Positions 1 through 9,734 of a stretch of 31,000 nucleotides of DNA are shown here, in pieces. Within the stretch, counting starts at the first letter, position 1. Every line of letters begins with the position of its first letter. Origin of the DNA: Cristatella mucedo (taxonomy: Eukaryota > Bryozoa > Phylactolaemata > Cristatellidae); contig WPIO01000108.1 in NCBI GenBank assembly GCA_009760855.2, forward strand, positions 874,001 through 905,000. Reading direction: 5' to 3'. Position numbers and translations under genes: made by a program. Below the pieces are notes generated by a model, which was given only the letters and a program-made list of their open reading frames with translations, searched no databases and was not told the origin of the DNA.

Positions 1-754
1 TGTTATGGCAAGTTAGAGACCGCTGTGGGAATAGAGAGGTGGAACCAAAAAGCTGGCGGTGGTGCAAATGACTTTTATAATCGCAGACTTAAAGAGCTTT
101 ATTTTGACAGCTAAACATCTTAGCTCTCGAGGACATAAATAATAAGCATCGGTGTTAAGGCATGAACTTGACACTCTTATCTTTTGGCTCAGATAGATAT
201 CTTTTTGAAAGCCATTAAGCAAGGAATGCGAGGCGTAGACGCGTTCTTGCTGCTCTTGCCGGCTGTGAGTAAAGTAAAGCTTGCCTATGCGTAGTTTACA
301 GGCAAACGTACAGTTTTCACGTACAGTGGTAGTTTTGCTGCTGCTGCCATGTTTTGCTTAGCTACTATAGCTGTCTCCCTTCGTTTTTCAACACTTTGTC
401 GGGTTCAGAAAAAATGCTAACTAGTGGCTAAGAGTATTGGTAGATTTGCTCACTTTAGCCTCGCAGTAGGCAGTTCATTTCCGTAGCCCCAACGTGGATA
501 TAATATGCTGCATTGTGTCTGCTGCAGGCTTCGTGAAGAGCTAGAGCCAATAAAGGAAGGACTCGACGAGAAAATGCATGATACCAGCACTGCCTCTGTC
601 GGCGCCAAGTTCAAGAGCTTGAAGTATCAAGCATCTTTTCTGAAACAAGTAATTTCCCAAAAAGCCACTGATTTTTTTTAAATGAAGTCTTGAAAAAAAG
701 GGCGTAAGTAAACAAAAATGGCGTTCCAAGTCGTATTAATCAAGAGCTCATTAG
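1..754. other. No gene seen; presumed intron 2 of gene B
   Basis: No exon-like ORF, RNA gene or clear repeat was recognised here. By position it should lie inside intron 2 of the left-hand paralogue (gene B, minus strand). In gene A the equivalent intron is about 4.6 kb, so exon 3 of gene B is expected beyond the left edge. From about 755 to 838 the sequence again resembles gene A intron 2 (23690-23817), including the shared word gtgacagaagttgac. Confidence 0.5.
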
Positions 755-838
755 AGTGCGCTCGCTGTCAAGGAAGCAAGTGACAGAAGTTGACAAGTCA
801 CCCGCTCCGTTCTCTTGGCGAGCGAGTGAGTGCAGTAC

Positions 839-977
839 CTTTAAGCGACACTTTCGAGCTGCTGTCCGCTGACAGAATCAAGCTGTCGTTGCCCACGAGC
901 TGGCAGGTTTTTGCTGTGGCGTCGTAGTTGACAGCGGTGCACCAGTTGTTGGCCGCGCAGAGGCCACAGCAGACGAC
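839..977 (-). CDS. Gene B exon 2: second half of a PAN/apple-like module
   Basis: This is a 139-nt exon encoding 46 residues that begin VVCCGLCAANNW. It holds the cysteine core of a PAN/apple-like module: CC-x2-C, NWC, then VNYD and TCQL. The acceptor is ctatttcacag|GTC and the donor CTTAAAG|GTACTG, giving phase 0 in and phase 1 out. Gene A exon 2 (23956-23818) has exactly the same length and phases. The two differ at 13 of 139 nucleotides and 7 of 46 residues, with no frameshift or stop. PAN-like modules usually bind protein or carbohydrate in extracellular proteins; the ligand here is unknown. Exons 3 to 6 of this gene are expected left of position 1. Flanking intron sequence is also similar in the two copies, which supports duplication of a genomic segment rather than retroposition. 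Confidence 0.75.
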
Positions 978-2317
978 CTGTGAAATAGTAGCGCGGATTT
1001 CTGAGCATTTCACGAGGAAGGTTTTTGAACAGGTTTTTATATGCAGTTTCAATAGCCACGCATCCTTCGCAAACGTGCGGTGCTATAATATAATATGCTA
1101 TGATATATATAATATGCTTATAATATATTAATATAATATAATATTCGGTCACCTTAAAGTTGGGTTCGCTGTGCTGCGGTTCGCTTATCGGTAGTGAATA
1201 GATACCAGATAATTTAAAGGGAAGTTCTCTGGGCTTTTCTAACGCTGCGTTACGGTAAGTGCGGCCTGCAGGATATTACGGAGAGCAGTGCCTCGCTACT
1301 GCTTAGTGCACTGCTAGCTTCGGGTCTCTACCACGTAGCAGGCGCGATGCAAGGTTTTGCTGGTATCCAACATCTGCATAGCGTCGGGTCGCTAGGCCTC
1401 GAGCGCGCGTCTCGGGCACAGACTCTATCTCGTCTCTGTCGCCTGGCTGCAGCAGCTGCAGCCAGGTCCGAGTGCTGACGGACGTCTCTTATGCTTGAAA
1501 ATAATGCGAAACGACGCCACGCCTCCCGAGTCACGCATCGTCGTGCTCAGCCTTTCTAAAGCTCACGTCTCCGAGTGAACGTATCGGCACAGCAGAGCGG
1601 AGGCGTGCAAGCAGGAAACCGGCCGGATCGTAGCGGTTACTAGCTATTCGCGATTATAAGACAGTTTATTACGTATATTTTATTGTTATATATATATAAT
1701 AACTATATATATATATAAATAATGTATATTATGTATATTATAATATTTTACGCGATATTCGATAGTTTCTTGCCGAGGCCTCGATAACATTTATTTTTGC
1801 GCCCTGAGACGAGCTGGCAGCTGGAATTCTTGACTCGGGGCGTCGGCATTGTACAGCTGATCTGAGCTCCAGGCTGAGGGGAGCTGCCGGTGAACGCCAC
1901 CTGTAACCGTCCGCTGCTGGAAAATGGACTTCTCTGCAGCATAGATACGGACTCGCTGTTTTATTAAGGTACGGAGGCGCTCTTCAACGTCACCGCCACA
2001 GCGTCCTGCTGCTGCCGGCGTACCTGCGAGCATTCGAGCAGCAGCCGCGAGTAGCTGGCCGAGCTGCCAGGTTCAGGCGTCGCCGCTATTCTCGCGAGTT
2101 GACGACGGAGACTGGCTACTTACGCTGTGTTTGCGGCCTAGTTCTGACCAGACGTGGAAGGCGAACAGCGAGCCTTTCGAACACTTCCGGCACTTCTGGT
2201 GGATCGCTAGCGCTTCGCCGTAGCGAATCTTATTTGCATAGACATAGAAAGATGGCTCAGCCGAATGCAAAGCCAGGAGAGCGATATACCGTAAGTGCCA
2301 CTAAAGCTAAATCCTAC
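978..2317 (-). other. Gene B intron 1 (about 1.34 kb)
   Basis: This is the interval between the two gene B exons. The first 100 bp or so after the exon 1 donor (about 2216-2317) resemble the start of gene A intron 1 (about 26985-27092), including a shared TGCAA and AAGATT block. AT-rich simple tracts occur at 1081-1145 and 1680-1750. No transposable element was recognised here, whereas intron 1 of gene A is 3.1 kb and holds a LINE and duplicated SINEs. Inserted repeats therefore explain most of the length difference. Confidence 0.55.
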
Positions 2318-2452
2318 CAGGTAGCGGGATGACACTGCTGCTGTCGGTAGCACCGTCCGCGTAGTGGCTCGAAATGACCCGACGTCGACAAACTCCACGA
2401 ACTCGGTTTGTCCGTTCCTCAAAAGGACGGCTAAGATCAACAGCGGCCACAT
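2318..2452 (-). CDS. Gene B exon 1: signal peptide and start of a PAN/apple-like module
   Basis: This exon encodes 45 residues beginning MWPLLILAVLLRNGQT, a typical short signal peptide, followed by EFVEFVDVGSFRATTRT, the first strands of a PAN-like module that continues in exon 2. The donor is TACCTG|GTAGGA, phase 0. Gene A exon 1 (27227-27093) is exactly the same length, shares 28 of 45 residues, and has the same donor context. An upstream in-frame ATG at 2479 would add nine residues (MVERKSLFA). It is not preferred because gene A has no ATG there and a signal peptide normally starts close to its hydrophobic core. The product is predicted to be secreted. The gene is partial only because the window ends. 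This exon has diverged faster than exon 2. Confidence 0.72.
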
Positions 2453-2536
2453 CGCGAACAGCGACTTTCGTTCTACCATCTCGTTGAGCGAAGCGCTTTG
2501 AGAAGAGCTCGGGCCGAGCCCTCGAAATGTGAGGTC
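2453..2536 (-). promoter_or_regulatory. Conserved proximal upstream / 5' UTR block of gene B
   Basis: The 84 bp before the start codon share ordered words with the 88 bp before the gene A start: GACCTC at the far end, AGGGCTC about 13 bp later, and GCTTCGCT near the middle, at nearly the same spacing. No TATA box was seen. This is probably the core promoter and 5' UTR inherited from the duplicated ancestor. The transcription start is not defined by sequence alone. Confidence 0.4.
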
Positions 2537-2636
2537 CTTGCCTAAACAGAAATATCAGACAGCCATGATTCTGATTTTGACGTGAGCACTGAATTTACCG
2601 GCAAATACAACTTGGCTGAGTAGCTAAAAGTGACTG

Positions 2637-3300
2637 CAATAATAATAAACATTTGTAGAGTGCCCTTAGAGAACTGATTATCGTTCTAGGCCCTTTACAG
2701 ATACTGCAAAGCAAACGTGACCAAATGATTAGTGGTAAGATTCACAATGCCATTCTGTATAACATTGTTAAATGTGACATGCACAGGGGTAAACATGTAG
2801 ATATTGCAAGTAACAGCAGACACAGTATTAGCTCGAATAAGTAGACAAAGGACGAATCGTAAGGACTCACTAAGTGTCGTGATAAAAAAGTATGTGTTTA
2901 GGCTTCTTTCAAATGTCTTCAGGTCTAAGGATGTCGGGACGTCAGTCAAGAGTGAGTTCCAGGCTTTGGGAGCATATGAACTAAATGCACGGTCTCCGAA
3001 GGATTTGAGATTTGTACGAAGTCTAGCTAAACGGTTTGAGTCAGAACAGCAAGTGATACGATGCTTAGTCTGATGAGGTTTCTGATATTTCTGATAGGTA
3101 GGCGGGATCCGGAGATGAATGGGCCTAAACTTACGCGACAGAACCTTGAAGCCTGTTGTACGCTGTTCGATGGCGAGAAAGTGCAGGTCAGTGAACAGGG
3201 GTGGGTTGTACGTCTGCAGCTCTCATGACAGGCAAGGCTAGCAACAGAAGTTTGGACCAACTATAAGAGCCTGATTGGGCAGGCCGATAGACCAGCAAGC
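2637..3300 (-). mobile_element. CR1/L2-like LINE 3' fragment, 5' truncated
   Basis: Read on the minus strand, this matches the C-terminal RT region and 3' UTR of the LINE at 24541-26092. It shows degenerate versions of the SLLTGLPACAIRRLQ and SAARLVC segments, then the TTFKRNLKTHLF-like end, the conserved 3' hairpin (about 2655-2695) and a terminal (AAT)n tract at 2637-2650. It is diverged and has no intact ORF. It ends about 185 bp upstream of the gene B start codon, so it marks the far limit of any compact native promoter. Confidence 0.75.
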
Positions 3301-4550
3301 AGTGTAACACAAACAAGGATAATCGCGAGTATTTTACTTGACACTCGAGCGTCTCACAGATCAACATCTTCAGTCTATAATCTAATCTCTAATATAATTT
3401 ATAATATAGTCTATAATACATCTACAATGTAATCTGAAGGATCGCAGTTTCCAGTCGCATTTTTTGAAAAGAAAATAGACCGCCACTTTGAACAAACTGT
3501 AATCTCTTCAGTTGATGCCTTGGTGGTACTGGCGTTCATGATTGTAACTTCATGGCTGGCAGAAGACGTGACGAACCGGGAGTCAGAAGAGTTAAAATAC
3601 GGTATGAATAGAGCACGAACCATCGCTTGCAGCTCGTTCGATTAGAAACTCCCTCATCCCCCATAACCCCAATAACACCCTACTTTTTATCTGGCGAACC
3701 AAGCATGCCTGCCGCAGGAGAGACTTTCATCTGTCTCTCTGGCGACGAGCATCGCAAGGCTCACAACGAAGCCCGACGAATTCGAGATTCGGATATTCCC
3801 TGCCACATTCGATGGACCGAAACAAGGCGCATTCCCGTAATTCTTGCAAGGTCACGGTCAGAATGGCTCTCTCCTTCGATCTGCTCAACTTCGGTTAGGT
3901 GCAGACTTTAAAATGAGCAGAAGTTGCAGGGAATATTTTCGGAACCCCGAAGTTTATCGGAGCGAGCAGCTGCTTCCTTCGGCGTTCCCCAAATTCTCAA
4001 CATCTCTCAGCGCCTAACTCGGTCACGCCAATCTATAAATCCGTCTTCCACGTCAATTCTCATCAGTATAGTAAAAAGCGGTCATCGACTACTTCTGGAA
4101 CCGAGCATTGCAAATGGGTGGAGGCTGCTACCGCATCCGGACAGAGAGGCTCCGCCTCGCGAACGGCGCCGGCGCACTCCCAAGCTGCTTGGCATTCGGC
4201 CCATCCCTGCGGATACGGCCCATCCCTTGAAGAACAAAATAGCGCGGTACCTGGCATTTGTGCTAGTCCTTGCTGACGTGCGGCGAATACTGGCGAAGCT
4301 GAAACTTTGTGCAGCTGCTAGTGACTTGCAGATGCACAGCCAGCACTGTGATGCCGACAACCGTATCGAAGCATCGCAACGACCAGGAGACACCGGTTCC
4401 GCACCTTAAGATGACCAGTTCATGTCCACTGCACAGAGAGATCTATTCGACGAACGGTTCACGGTTTCAGGCTTCCAGAACTAGCCTCGTCGCATGAAAG
4501 CGCTCGAAGTAGAACCCAAAGCACCGCAGAGCGCCTAAGCGTGATTGCTT
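3301..4550. other. Unassigned intergenic stretch with a chance-like ORF
   Basis: No recognisable gene was found. The plus-strand ORF at 3924-4409 (161 codons) and overlapping minus-strand ORFs at 4063-4393 have no domain signature I can name and are Arg/Pro/Ser rich, as expected from open frames in locally GC-rich DNA. The region lies between the two paralogous genes. It may be an old repeat or the remains of a gene. An AT-rich patch occurs at 3370-3430. Confidence 0.35.
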
Positions 4551-4690
4551 GACTGCACAGAATATTTCATGACATCAGCTTTTTTGTACCGCCTAGCCAG
4601 CCATCGACTGTTCCACACCCTGGGGATCTAGCCATTGTAGTTTCAGAAATGACAATCTTTCCAATATGGCGCACTACCATTTAAAAATTA
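4551..4690 (+). repeat. Unnamed interspersed repeat, copy 1 of 2
   Basis: About 140 bp that recur in direct orientation at 6229-6372 with about 80-85% identity by eye. Shared words include AATATTTCATGAC, GACTGTTCCAC and TTGTAGTTTC. There is no coding content and no tRNA-like boxes. The class is unknown. Confidence 0.65.
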
Positions 4691-4876
4691 ACAGGTATCC
4701 GATAAGAGCGACCAGGGGGAGAAAAAGAACTCGGTGATATTTCCCTAAAATCAAGTAGGCGGCTGCTACTATAGCCGTCGTTACGAGGCCGCCGGCACGT
4801 TCTCTCTGAGTTGTGCCCCAAATCCGTGATATTGAACATCCGGGACGTCGCATGGATGTTTGCCATCTCGACCCTG
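4691..4876. other. Spacer without recognised features
   Basis: A short spacer between the unnamed repeat and the next LINE copy. The open minus-strand frame across it (4681-4866) has no signature that I recognise. Confidence 0.3.
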
Positions 4877-5352
4877 TTAATAATAATAATAATATTAATA
4901 TTGCACCTGATTTAGCGCCCTCAGGGAAATCAATCTCTTTCTAGGGGCTTTACATTTGCTTACATTTACATTTACAATTAAATTTACATGCTGCAAAGGG
5001 AAACGCAATTGAATGGTGAGTAATATCATGCTTGATAAACAACATGAATAACATGGTTAGGGGTGACATGCACAGGGTCAGCATGCAAATGAGGTTACTG
5101 GCAGCATTCACATTGTCAGCACACATAAGCACACGAAGGACGAATCGCAGGGACCCACTAAATGCTGTCCTAAATAGGAGTGTTTTTAAACTCTTTTTAA
5201 ATGTGGTCAAGTCAAGGGATGTTCTGATGCAAGTCGGGATTGAGTACCAGGCTTTGGGAGCAAACAAGCTAAATGCACGGTCTCCACAGAATTTGAGGTT
5301 TGTACGAGGTACTGGTAAACTGTTGGATTCCAAAAGCGGGTGGTGCGACCCG
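4877..5352 (-). mobile_element. CR1/L2-like LINE 3' fragment with an open C-terminal ORF
   Basis: This minus-strand copy carries the last part of the RT ORF (start about 5333, with PRTNLKFCGDRAFS, APKAW and LKTLLFRTAFSGSL) followed by the 3' UTR, the 3' hairpin and (AAT)n at 4877-4900. Where other copies have a TGA directly after the SGSL segment, this copy has a sense codon. Its frame therefore stays open to about 4950, deep in the normally untranslated 3' end. It is a 5'-truncated insertion and probably not functional. Confidence 0.8.
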
Positions 5353-5363
5353 GTTCGTTACCA

Positions 5364-5782
5364 CGTTACAGGGGTTACGAATGTTGCTACCAGGTGGGGC
5401 GCGGCTGCCCAGCTACACAATACGGGACGACTGCCCTCCTCGGCTCCGCCCCCTTTCAATAAGCTTTCTGGGAACGTTCGGGAGCCCCGATTGCGTACGA
5501 GTGGCAAGCGCTTGGAGGAAACACATCCAAACATGTTTCGTACGACTGTGAGTCTTCTTTTTATTCACCGAAATCAAGGTTTTAAGCGAGCGCTCTTCAG
5601 TAAAAATCATCATAATGCTACAGCAAACCGACTCTTGAACCTCGTTGAAGTGGCCTGTAATTCACATGCAAGCAGATAGTCGTAGGAATTAAGTAATAAT
5701 ATTATTAATAGTAGTAGTAATAATGATAACAATAAGTAGTCGTAAATAAGTAGTACGAGAGACAAAAAGGACAGAACCAGGA
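5364..5782 (+). repeat. Unnamed repeat family C, copy 1
   Basis: This matches 7992-8705 and, for its later part, 30208-30590. Conserved words are TTTCAATAAGCTTTCTGGGA, AAGGTTTTAAGC and CTTGAACCTCGTTGAAGTGG, then GAGAGACAAAAAGGACAGAA. An ATA/AAT-rich insertion at 5690-5745 separates two conserved parts. No ORF or terminal inverted repeat was recognised. Confidence 0.65.
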
Positions 5783-5833
5783 CTCGAGAAATCCATGATG
5801 TCACCTGGGTAGCCTACAGGGTATGGCTTACGT

Positions 5834-5861
5834 CAAACGGCAAACGGCAAACGGCAAACGA
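5834..5861 (+). repeat. 7-bp tandem repeat, four units
   Basis: Four consecutive copies of CAAACGG, the last ending in A. It lies directly before repeat family D copy 1. Confidence 0.9.
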
Positions 5862-6060
5862 GGAACTGGAGTTGGCGCCATCATGCTAGACGAGCAAAGA
5901 TAGACGTAAAATAACTCCTCTCTCAGCGAGTCTCGGTGGCTACATTTTGAGCTTGAGTGTCGCGCCAGCTGTCGGATGATCTGGCAACAAGAAAATACGG
6001 CGAACGAAACTAGGAACAGCCCCCAGCGTGCACATTAGTGGCTGACGTGGGCGTGGCAAG
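5862..6060 (+). repeat. Unnamed repeat family D, copy 1
   Basis: About 200 bp matching 9985-10202. Shared words include TAGACGTAAAA, CTCTCAGCGAGTC, GGTGGCTA and ATGATCTGGCAA. The CGTAAA...CTCT stretch also resembles the post-tRNA part of the SINEs at 17.1 and 18.4 kb, so it may be a head-less relative of that SINE family. Confidence 0.6.
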
Positions 6061-6228
6061 CTGACGTCAGTCACGTCACCCAGTCTGTCGCGTCAAAACC
6101 AGTCGAAAGTGCCGAAGCGCCCCGAAGAATCACGGTGCGCTAAAGTACGGAGCCCGGAAGTGCTTCTAGACTGCTGCCCGATCCGACGTCGAGAGTGCAA
6201 ATGTCGTCGTGCTGCAAGCCTGGAGCGC

Positions 6229-6372
6229 GACTGCAATGAATATTTCATGACCTCGGCTCTTTTGAACCGCCTGGCCAGCCAATGACTGTTCCACGTCCGG
6301 TGGATCTATTCAGTTTGTAGTTTCGGAAATGATAATATTTCCAATCTGGTGCACTCCTGCCGTTTAAATATT
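6229..6372 (+). repeat. Unnamed interspersed repeat, copy 2 of 2
   Basis: Direct-orientation partner of 4551-4690. The two copies share both ends within a few bases, which suggests a discrete element rather than a random segment. Confidence 0.65.
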
Positions 6373-6792
6373 AAAAGGAATCAATTGAAAGAAGCAGCCC
6401 AATTCCCATTTCCCAATTCCCAATGCGCTGCTCAATCGCCATTGCATTCTCAGTCGCAGCCGCCACCGTGGCGAGCCGCTCTGCCGCTCTACCGCAGCGC
6501 CCTCGGTTTTCGCCGGCGTCGCACGCCCGCCAGAACATTAGCTGTTCAACTCTTTCGCTCAAAGAACTGCGTGAAATCCTATTCCACAATTCTTCAGCAA
6601 CGACGTTTATTCTCTCGCTCTGTCGACTCTGGCGCGTCTTTTTGAGCCGTCCTGTGTTACTACGTTCATACTGCTCTGCTCTCTTCCTCGACTGCCTTCG
6701 CGACTCGCCTAAGCGTCTCAGTTAAATTACTCAGTGCTATTTCAGATTCAGTCCGCTGGCTGAAACGTGTGCGCACCGATAGCCGCTTAGGC
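6373..6792. other. GC-rich unassigned stretch
   Basis: Overlapping open frames occur on both strands (for example plus 6349-6645 and 6423-6725), with no family signature. The open frames on both strands reflect GC-rich composition at about 6460-6560. The short motif AATTCCCA is repeated at 6400-6422. No gene is called. Confidence 0.35.
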
Positions 6793-7095
6793 TTTGAGTG
6801 AGATATCGAAAACTCTCGATCGTAGCACACCCCATGTGTAGTCTTGTTGGCAATGAGGAGTTTCCGACCGAGAGACATACATTCGTGTTTGAAAAATGTA
6901 TGCCTGCACGTACGCGTTCGATTACGCATGGGTGCGCACACATTTAGTCTAGGTGAAGTTTCTGTCGAGTTTCAGACGGATTTACATACATAAATTCATG
7001 TTTGACAAACGTATGCCTGCACGTAGGCATGCACGAACGAATGGGTGCGCGTTTGTATGTGTTTATGTGCACACACACTCACACTTACAGTCACG
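6793..7095 (+). repeat. Unnamed repeat family E, copy 1 (internally duplicated)
   Basis: This matches 10841-11020: GAGTGAGATATCGAAAA at the start, then TACATACATAAATTCA, GTTTGACAAACG and ATGCCTGCACG. In this copy the central block appears twice (about 6855-6945 and 6970-7060). It ends in a CA-rich stretch. Confidence 0.65.
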
Positions 7096-7115
7096 CACAC
7101 GCAAGCACTCAAATA

Positions 7116-7919
7116 GGCTGCGTTTACACGAGCAACTTTCATGCTGACCTTTCATCCTAGTTAGGACGTACACACTTGCGATTTGAGGGCTGAAATGATC
7201 CTGCCCACAGCCCGCGCTCTAATGGGGGCCGCAGGCAGGACAGAGGGTTTCCGCGGAAAAAGGCCATGCAGTCGCCCTCAGACGTTGAGTTCACTGCTGA
7301 TGCCACCACGGTAGATTAGTAGGTGGAGTATAAATATAAACAAATAAATAAATATATATACAAGCATATTGATAAGAAAAAAATTAAAATATAATATAAA
7401 ATATAAAAATATATATATGATATAATATAAAAAATAAGCGTATAGATAAGCTCTATATTGACAGTGCGGATAACTAAGTAATGTGCGTGGTTACGCGTGT
7501 GCGGGTGTTCAGTGCTAACAATGTGCGCCGTTGCGAGTTTGTTGGTGTGATTCCTTTTTCTAGACGCACGGCGTCTTCTGTGTAGAAAAGGCTTGAGCTT
7601 TGGCTAATACGCATCGGCGTTCCATGTGTTCAAGGACTTGCTCTGAATGCCTCAATCTAACTCGACCCTACTAGCGTCAGCCATTTTCTATTTTGGCCGT
7701 GCGGTGCACGTGACGAGCCCCGAGATTTTACATTGGTCTGCTTGAACGGCCGGGAGCCAAAAAGAAGAAACAGATTCTCGGTCATGAGAGTCTACCGACA
7801 TGGCTCCTCTTCTCTTAAATGCGGTGACGTACGGTGACGTAGTAGCCCAAATCTGAGGGCAATCAGTCCAAAATCAGTTCACAGATTTAGGAGCAAAGTC
7901 GCTTGCGTAAACGCACAGC
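7116..7919. mobile_element. Possible non-autonomous DNA transposon with terminal inverted repeats
   Basis: The left end (7116-7139, GCTGCGTTTACACGAGCAAC) and the right end read in reverse (7919-7895, GCTGTGCGTTTACGCAAGCG) form imperfect terminal inverted repeats of about 24 bp. They enclose about 800 bp without an ORF. An AT-rich (AATA)n tract lies at 7328-7440. No clear target-site duplication flanks it, so the ends may be off by a few bases or the element is old. Confidence 0.45.
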
Positions 7920-7991
7920 TTTACACAGATTCGCCTGAGCTTAGCACGCACGCACGCACAAACACACACCCACTCGATGCTGTCCCTCGCT

Positions 7992-8705
7992 GCGTTAGCG
8001 GGTTAAGGATGTCGATACACGTGGTTGCACGCGGCGGCCCGACTTTACTTGACGAGACGACTGCTTCCCTCCTCGGCTTCGCCTATTTCAATAAGCTTTC
8101 TTGGAGAATTTTATATTTTTATATTTCAATATATATTTTATATTTATACTTATACTTTTATTTATACTTTATATTTCAGTAAGCTTTCTGGGAAATTTCA
8201 GGAGCTCCGATTTCGCAGGAGAAGAAAGCACATGACGCTGACGCGAATTGCAGCGTCCGAACGCGTTCCGTACGACTGCTAGTCTTCTTAGAATTTGCTG
8301 GAATTAAGTTTTAAGCAGGCGCTGTTCAGTAAAAATAATAATAATGCTCAGCTGCACAATACTTGAACCTCGTTGAAGTGGCCTGAAATTCACATAAAAT
8401 GCGGATCGGCGTCAGAAGTGCGAGAGAAAAAGAGGACAGAACCGGAGGACAGAATAATGCAGGGACAAACTCAGCGGACTAGGGCAGGGGGACAAAGGCG
8501 GGCCAAAATTTGTCGACCGCTCATCCTCCTAAAATTAACTAGTTACCCAGGAATCGATCAAACATGCTTCACAGCCACGCAGTGAAAATAGTTTACCGGC
8601 CACTTCATTCTTTGAAGGTTCTCCTGACGAACTCACGATGCGAGAGGTCAGTCAGGTCGCTCCGGCGTCAGTGGTGCCTTTGTAACGTTTACGATGCGAC
8701 AGCTT
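7992..8705 (+). repeat. Unnamed repeat family C, copy 2 (longest copy)
   Basis: This is the longest of the three copies. It contains an AT-rich insertion (about 8105-8175) flanked by two versions of TTTCARTAAGCTTTCT, as if a target or internal segment had been duplicated. The right half (GAGAAAAAGAGGACAGAA, ATCCTCCTAA, CTCCTGACGAA) also matches the copy near 30.3-30.6 kb. Confidence 0.65.
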
Positions 8706-9298
8706 GGACGGACCCGTAGCCATTTAGGCTACAGGTGCGTGAACTGTATGCACTTTTGCCTAAACTCAAGGCACGTGAGAAAAAATTTGACACATGTATA
8801 GACGGCCTGAAACGTTTTTGAAATGGCACAAGGAATGCATTGTAAGTCTCCAAAATGTTGAAACACGTTCAGACCGAGGTGAGAGGACTGAACTGTTTGA
8901 ACCCTGACTGAACTGAGGTCAGGGTGAAAGCAAGAGGTGAGAGGTCAGAGCAACTACACCTCGCCTAGAACTAAAGACTTAATATAGATGCGAAGATAAT
9001 ACCTTTTTCTGAGCGCCATCATATAACGACTATTTCGGAATACATCCGCCACAATAGTGGAAGTTCCTGCTGCAGAAGCGTTCGCTGGCCTTCCAAAAAT
9101 GGATGGCCATCGATTCAAGATGGCGGACTCTTGAAGGAAACGGAAATGTACTTTCCTTGCGCAATGTCGCTGTGCATTGTAAAGAATAGTTATTTCAGGA
9201 GACAGTCTCACAATATACTGCGGCTCTATATGCGGGGGCAACGCCACGGTCACATGTTGGCGCCGGGTATACAGCGAGCCCAATAGAGTCAGGAGCCA
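8706..9298. other. No gene recognised
   Basis: Non-repetitive by eye apart from short direct words such as GAGGTGAGAGG and GAGGTCAG near 8875-8945. A minus-strand frame at 8954-9301 is open for 115 codons but resembles no family I know. Confidence 0.35.
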
Positions 9299-9362
9299 CA
9301 AGCCCGTTGGTTAGAGCGTCCAGCTCGGCCGCCGTGACCTTGGGATTACAATGACGAATTGA
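9299..9362 (+). mobile_element. Degenerate tRNA-derived SINE head
   Basis: CGTTGGTTAGAGCGTCCAGC resembles a tRNA 5' half with a box A (TGGTTAGAGCG), followed by CCGTGACCTTGGGATTACAA where a box B (GGTTCRANNCC) would be expected but has decayed. It does not form an intact tRNA. Confidence 0.45.
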
Positions 9363-9483
9363 CCCACATATTTAGTGCATGCGACGAAAGAATTCCTGGA
9401 ATAAAAAAATAGAAGAATTTGTTGCTTCCGATTGAGAGGCGTTTAAGGTTGAGACTGAGTCAACAACCTCATCTATATATAGG

Positions 9484-9690
9484 TAGCATGCTGCCATTAA
9501 CCATATTTGCATGCCGACTCTGTGCTTTTCACCTCTAAACGCATTATGCTTGTTGTCCTCGAGCGTGCTACCACTAACCATACGATCGTGCGTTCTTTAC
9601 AGTACTGCAAAGTGCCTAGAAAGAGATTAGGTTCTCTGAGGATGCTATATCAAATTTATTATAATAATAATTATTATTGTTATTATAGGA
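9484..9690 (+). mobile_element. CR1/L2-like LINE 3' UTR and tail fragment
   Basis: The 3' UTR words (CATGCTGCCATTAACCATAT, TTTGCATGC) and the conserved terminal hairpin are present, followed by a (TAA/ATT)n tract to about 9680. There is no coding part. Confidence 0.7.
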
Positions 9691-9734
9691 AGAGCCTTAA
9701 CGGATTTCTCTACATATTTCAGTAGGCAATGAAG

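Noticed and set aside
4063-4257. Possible extra PAN-like exon (Cys-containing minus-strand frame)
   Set aside because: The cysteine spacing does not match exons 2-4 and there is no convincing acceptor/donor pair in a compatible phase.
3924-4409. 161-codon plus-strand ORF
   Set aside because: No recognisable domain, biased Arg/Pro/Ser composition, and overlapping open frames on the other strand point to composition rather than a gene.
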